A stretch of 64,000 nt of DNA from the NCBI RefSeq assembly GCF_901709675.1, contig NC_051104.1, forward strand, positions 3,517,501 to 3,581,500, given 5' to 3'. Below are positions 59,279 to 64,000 of this stretch, one piece after another. The position numbers and the translations under genes were made by a program. The stretch comes from Syngnathus acus. Lineage: Eukaryota > Chordata > Actinopteri > Syngnathiformes > Syngnathidae. A model generated the notes under the pieces. That model saw only the letters and a program-made list of their open reading frames with translations. It was not told the origin of the DNA and made no database searches. Positions within the stretch are counted from its first letter, which is position 1; the number at the start of each line of letters is the position of its first letter.

Positions 59279-59720
59279 ACCCACACACACACACACACAC
59301 ATCGTCATTCGTCGAACTCATGGTACCTGCACATAAGACAAGGGAGTGTATCCCTACAGCAGGGGTGTCAAACTCATTTTTTTCGCGGGCCGCATTGTAG
59401 TCATAGCTTCTTTCGGAGGGCCATTATGACTGTCAACCCAAATAAATGTATGAGCACCTCCTTATATACAGTAAAAGCTACAAACAAACTGACAAATAAC
59501 TCGTTTTCAAATCAGACGAGTAAAAACTGGTCAAATATTTAAAAAATATATATATATTAAAAGTGAAGACAATTTGCAATTCTTGTAATGACACGAATTT
59601 GATGCATTTGTCTTCGCGGGCCACATAAAATGATGTCACGGGCTGTATCTGGCCCCCGGGCCTTAAGTTTGACACCTGTGCCCTACAGTATCAGCGACCC
59701 CACATGTTGCCTTCCTTCTT
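59279..59720 (-). repeat. tRNA-like repeat with (CA)n, split by a transposon (copy B)
   Basis: The order is (CA)n, GTCGAACTC (B-box complement), ACATAAGACAAGGGAGTGTA, then CCCTACAG, interrupted by the insert and resumed as TATCAGCGA. It aligns with the flanks of the 33-kb copy in the same orientation. It is the same tRNA-derived repeat, more diverged. Confidence 0.55.
59360..59680 (+). mobile_element. Non-autonomous hAT-type element, copy B (321 bp)
   Basis: It starts CAGGGGTGTCAAACTCATTT and ends TTAAGTTTGACACCTGTG, with an exact 8-bp duplication CCCTACAG at 59352-59359 and 59681-59688. The body matches the reverse complement of the copy at 33062-33386 throughout, including GGGTTGACAGTCAT and GAAAACGAGTTATTTGTCAG blocks. 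No coding capacity. Confidence 0.88.
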
Positions 59721-60640
59721 GTCGATTGTCAGCCCGCTGCGGGTTTCCCCCCGACGCTCTTGGCCGCCTTCCTGGAATGAATGGACGGGGCTCGGTGACT
59801 CACACGGCGTTTTACAGCACAAGATTGCGAAAGATGACGAGCTCGTGTGATTTTGTCAAGATTCAAGAGCACAATGTGTTCTCTAGCCGGGAAACGTACA
59901 AGCGCAACACTCGGGAAGTCACAGGCATGACCAAAATCACGTTTGATTTGTAGCAGGATGACTTGTCGAGTTGAAAGTGAAAAAATATTCTTATTTGACG
60001 AACCAATAAAACCCCTTGGAGGAGCATTTTTTCTACAGTGGCGAGTTTCTATCTGCGTCACGATTGGTGCCACAAAAGTGACGTTTATGACTGGCTCTTT
60101 GTACTTTTCTCCACAAAGTGGGTCAACAGCGTGTGCGCGCATGCGTGCGCGCGCATGCACGTTTTCCTCCGTTTATAAGGCAAAAGGCGTGTGTGCATCG
60201 TGAGCGGCTGCATATCGTCATCATTGGTGAGCGTTTCCTTTTCTTATTAAATCTTTCTTTTCTATCGCTGTGCCACATTGGATTTATTGAACAACAGCTA
60301 CGAGAATATGTAAACATCCACCAAATGTTATTTTTCAATCCCAATGTCAAATAGTACATGATTTATAAATCGATATCATGATACCTTTAAAACGAACAGA
60401 TCAAATTGATTTGTCCGATAACGATGTTTAAGTTTCCAAACCCCAAATGCTGTGTGAGTCATGTCATACATGATGTCAACGTGCTTTTTGTGTGTGGCGC
60501 TCTTCCCGTAAAGTCTCTCAAAGGCAACCCTCAAGAGTGTGAAAAGAGGAACTCCCAGGGCCCATTAAGTCGCGTTTCAACGCTTCCTTCTGCAGTCAAA
60601 TATATTCTCGTTCTTTTGTCGAGCCAGGACTCCATCCAGC
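59721..60640. other. Upstream region of the TNIP-like gene
   Basis: No clear coding exon was found. An alternating GTGCGCGCATGCGTGCGCGCATGCAC purine-pyrimidine stretch at about 60.13-60.16 kb could adopt Z-DNA. An untranslated or missed N-terminal exon of the downstream gene may be here. Confidence 0.4.
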
Positions 60641-62390
60641 ATGCAAGCGCAGATTTCCATTCTGGAGAGGCAACGGCAAGAGGTGAGGAAAAAGATTGTG
60701 TGCTGGTTAAGCAGCATGTGGTTTCGTCAGAAACTGCACAATAGTTTATTTTATTTTGCATTCTAATTTTTTATTTGTAATTTGTATATGATAGTGATGA
60801 TTCAAATATACTCATTTTCACGGCACTTATTCTCGTTTGAATATAACCGTTATAATATTGTCATCTAATACGGTTTCTTTCTTGAATGATATTGTTTGAA
60901 AAAGTGCCTCGGGGTTGTTGAGGATCTCCTTGTTTGTTTTCCCTTCAGCTGCTGACCATCAATGAGAAATGGGCAAAAGAGTACAACATCATGGTGGCCT
61001 TCTACCAACAGGAGGTAAATCGTTTTTAAGCCAATAGCAAGACATTTAAGCATCAACAATCTTAGCACACTTCATTTTCTTTCTTTATTATTACGATTTA
61101 TATACACATCAAGATGTATTGTGAAAGCGCTTTTTATTTATTTAAGCAAAGCCATTTGAATAAATTCAATCCCAATTTGTTATGATTACATTTTTTAACA
61201 GGATGGTTGAATGATGTTTGAGCATTATTAAAGAAAGATCATTATTATCAATTTGATTTTTGACAGCTTCTGAGTCTCCGGGTATCGCAACGAGATCACA
61301 GCGACGTTGTGAAAGAGACATACCAAACAAAACCATGCAAGAGAGAAAAACTTCAGGTAAATATATGAATTTCTGTGTCGTATGCACGTTCACTTCCTTT
61401 TTTGAACAAATGCTCCCAAATTAAACGCTTTAAAACTCAACTGACGCAGTGTGGCTCACGTGAAGCCACTCAATTCAATAGGCACGCCAGTGTAGAACGT
61501 GAGGATGGCGCTCTCTAGTGGACAAAATAAGACCTGCATCTTACCTGCATTTATTTTTGTCGTTTTATATATACGAAGCCTTAACATAATTACAAATGTA
61601 GATGAGGGAGTCTTTTATTTAACAATTAATCAATATAAATTTTAAAATATGTATTTTTAATTCATTATAGCCTGTCAACTCTGAACTCCACAAAGCTGTG
61701 ACGGAAGCCGAAGAACTGCGGGCGCACAACCACGTTCTGACGAAAAAGGGTCAGCAACAGCTGGAGGAGATCAGCCGGCTCAATAAAGTGAGTCCAAAGT
61801 TTTCATTTCAAAACATGCTTTGCCATGATTTTCTTTTTATTTGTAAAATGACTCCCGGAATCATGGTTGCTTTGCTTGCCCCCCCAAAGGCTCTTGAGGA
61901 GAGACTCCATCCGTTTCAGACATTCGAGGAGAGTCGTGGATCTGCAGAGGACCTCTGGAAACATCAGGTTAGCTTTTGTCATCATCATCATCTTGCATTC
62001 ACGTGTGTGTATTTGTGCCTTGACACGCTTGTTTCCTTGTCCAGGCGGAGGTGTTCAAGGAGGATTTCCTGAAGGAGCGAGGAGACCGGGAGAAGCTCCA
62101 GTACAAATACATTGAGCTGCAGAAGAAGCTTAGCAAAGCCCGAGATGAGCTGCACCTCCTTAAATCGCAGGTGTTTACAATTCATTCATGAAATGGCAAT
62201 GTTTCTGATCTGCACAGAAATGGCTGGACATGTCTGTGTGTGAGTTGTCACATAGTTTTTGGCATTGAATGACTTCATTGTTTAGGCCACTTGGACCCGC
62301 ATCCTGCACCCCGTGGTAGACTGCACTTGCAAGACGACCGCAGCCCCGCCAGCGTCCCAAAGGAGACGGCACCCAACGAGAGACAACTGA
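60641..62390 (+). CDS. ABIN/TNIP-family coiled-coil protein (7 exons recognised, start uncertain)
   Basis: Exons: 60641-60682, 60949-61014, 61267-61356, 61671-61787, 61890-61967, 62045-62170, 62286-62390. All are GT-AG and phase 0, giving 207 aa. The protein is coiled coil nearly throughout. ILERQRQELLTINEKW resembles the QRKELLEVNQQW block of TNIP1 and TNIP3. EISRLNKALEE matches the AHD1-side motif. DFLKERGDREKLQ matches the DFxxERxxREK core of the UBAN domain, which binds linear or K63 ubiquitin in ABINs, NEMO and optineurin. These proteins restrain NF-kB signalling. The product is shorter than human TNIP3 (about 325 aa). An upstream exon may be missing: the frame is open before the ATG and a CAG acceptor-like site lies 13 bp before it. 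The TNIP paralogue cannot be fixed. Confidence 0.65.
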
Positions 62391-62505
62391 AACCGAGTCC
62401 TGAGACAGGTGGCCCAAATGGCCTTCAGTGAGGATTGTGCGAACATTTGTGGCGCCCTCTAGTGACGCTGGACGTGGATTGCATTTGCGAAAATGTCCAA
62501 CGCAA

Positions 62506-62636
62506 TATTCCATCCATTTTCTGTACCGCTTTGTCCCCACGGGGGTCGCGGGTGGGCTGGAGCCTGTCCCAGCGGTCATCGGGCAGTAGGCGGGGGGCAC
62601 CCTGAACCGATTGCCAGCCAATCACAGGGCACACAG
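62506..62636 (-). repeat. tRNA-derived SINE fragment (tail part)
   Basis: In reverse complement this reads through GTGCCCTGTGATTGGCTGGC, a GGGTGCCCCCCGCC block, GGGACAGGCTCCAGCCC and a CGGTACAGAAAATGGATGG end. This is the very common teleost repeat tail. The 5' head is absent. It lies in the 3'UTR of the TNIP-like gene. Confidence 0.7.
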
Positions 62637-62768
62637 AGACGAACGACAATGTTGTCAAACTGAACTGTTCACCTTCAAATATAGCTTCGACCAAACATGC
62701 ACGTTTGGTCAGCTTGTTCGTGCAAGATGTCAAGCACACAAAGTAAAATTTTTAATAACCTCAAATCA

Positions 62769-62774
62769 AATAAA
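62769..62774 (+). terminator. Candidate poly(A) signal AATAAA of the TNIP-like gene
   Basis: A canonical hexamer 380 bp after the stop codon, just downstream of the SINE tail. Confidence 0.5.
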
Positions 62775-64000
62775 GACATTTTTCTTCTACCTCAGAAGCA
62801 GTCCTCCCTCTCGTTTGGGCAATGGTAAATTGCTCTCGTGTTCTCCACTGGCAATATTTACGACACCCGCCCCTAAAAAAAATGGGCCGGAAAGAGGTTT
62901 TCATTTTGTCATATCGCTGTGAGGGGAATTGGCAATTTAGCGCCCCCTTCAGGTTCAGGCCGAGCGGACTAGCCTGAGGCAAGTGAGGAGTTTCCGGGTT
63001 AACGCAACTCAATCAATCCTCTTGTTAATGGTGCGTTCTTGGAAGCTAAAATTCATCTTTTCAACTCTACTTTGAAACTCTGACTGCTTTAGGTCACACA
63101 CTCTGACATTTCAATTATTATTACTTTAATCTATTTTATTCGCAAAGGTAATAAGGCCAAAGCAGACCTGCGTGAAGCTGGCCCCCCACCCCACGCAATA
63201 TTTAGGTCCAAAGCAGGCCAGACTGCTTCATAACCCGATGTTATGTCATGCATGTCATTCTTGTCTCTGCCGCTAGATGTCAGGCTTTCTCTGTTTTCAC
63301 TGTGTGGAGGCCGGTGGTGTTAGGGGAGGAGGGCTGACGTCAGACTCATGCTTGTTGCTCCAGCATCTGACTAAAATGTCCACAAGATGACCACAACCAT
63401 AAACTCCGTGGTACTTTAATTCAAACGAGTCATTAAATACCGAGTCGCGCCTTAATGTTGTCATTGTGTACCTGGTTGCAATCTTTGGCCCCTCTGAATG
63501 ACAACAGTGACGTCTAGTGGTTGTAACAAGCATTTTGGCCCCTACACTATATATATACCATCGGGAAATAAAGTCATGTTGATGCTGGAAAAATCACATG
63601 AAGAGCAAGAGGAAAACTCTCAGTCACTTAAATATCGCCACTACTGTCTACGAAAAAGGGAAGCCCTGAGCATATAACCACTTACGTCCTCTGCTGGGCG
63701 GAGTATATGCCATCATGGCATTTTTTTGCAGGAGGGTTACCAGTGTGGAATGTCAGACCTCATTATCAGTCCAGCGCAAGCATCCTCCTTTATCTGCTCT
63801 TTTTCTAAACAAACACACTCCGCCAAATTCATATCCGTGCGTGCATGCATGCGTGGCTTGAAAACTGCATCAACTCACACATTGACGAGCAGACAGGCTG
63901 CAACTCCGACAGTCAACGATGTCATTTTTCCGTAAATGACACTTCAGAGGTGGCGTTTTTTTGGAGTCACCGTCAGTCAAAGGCGAACCCCGCCCCTCCC
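62775..64000. other. Right-hand intergenic end of the window
   Basis: No coding gene was recognised. It has a perfect CRE at 63335-63342 and several CTCF-like GCTAGATG or CTAGTGG words, but no recognisable repeat. Confidence 0.55.

Overview
The window is vertebrate nuclear DNA, almost certainly from a compact teleost genome. The evidence is multi-exon genes whose conceptual splicing gives full-length orthologues of vertebrate proteins, introns often only 56-110 bp long, abundant (CA)n, (GATA)n and (CTTT)n microsatellites, and fish-type non-autonomous hAT, TA-target and tRNA-derived repeats. Six protein genes were rebuilt by hand from splice signals and reading-frame phase, and all lie on the + strand. 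No bacterial, viral or CRISPR features are present. The species cannot be named; a percomorph such as a pipefish, seahorse or pufferfish would fit, but that is a guess.

Layout: (1) 1-5055, non-coding, upstream of the first coding exon of an RALY/RALYL-type hnRNP gene. (2) 5074-10390, ralyl-like, 7 coding exons, 293 aa, followed by a probable 3'UTR to about 12.0 kb. (3) 13064-23834, gpr158, 11 coding exons, 1170 aa, with a CG-rich first exon and a long 3'UTR. (4) 27375-29793, anxa13-like annexin, 11 exons, 316 aa. (5) 36046-50168, myo3a, the kinase-myosin, 35 coding exons, 1684 aa. (6) 51218-56708, gad2 (GAD65), 16 exons, 584 aa. (7) 60641-62390, a short ABIN/TNIP-family coiled-coil protein with a UBAN-like motif.

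The genes do not form an operon. What links them is synteny and some shared neuronal or sensory biology. GPR158, MYO3A and GAD2 are neighbours in human (10p12). RALYL and ANXA13 belong to human 8q but sit around and between them here, so the window either keeps an older linkage or records a lineage-specific rearrangement. GPR158 (a glycine/osteocalcin-responsive orphan class C receptor that recruits RGS7-Gbeta5) and GAD65 (synaptic GABA synthesis) act in neurons. MYO3A acts at stereocilia and photoreceptor actin protrusions.

The least expected observations are: two copies of one hAT-type element inserted in opposite orientations at the same nucleotide of the A-box of a tRNA-like repeat; two consecutive GC-AG introns in gad2; two direct-repeat TIR elements bracketing a frame-breaking myo3a exon; an expanded CPWD motif array in GPR158; a four-copy IQ array in the MYO3A tail; and an apparent excess of perfect palindromic cAMP-response elements.
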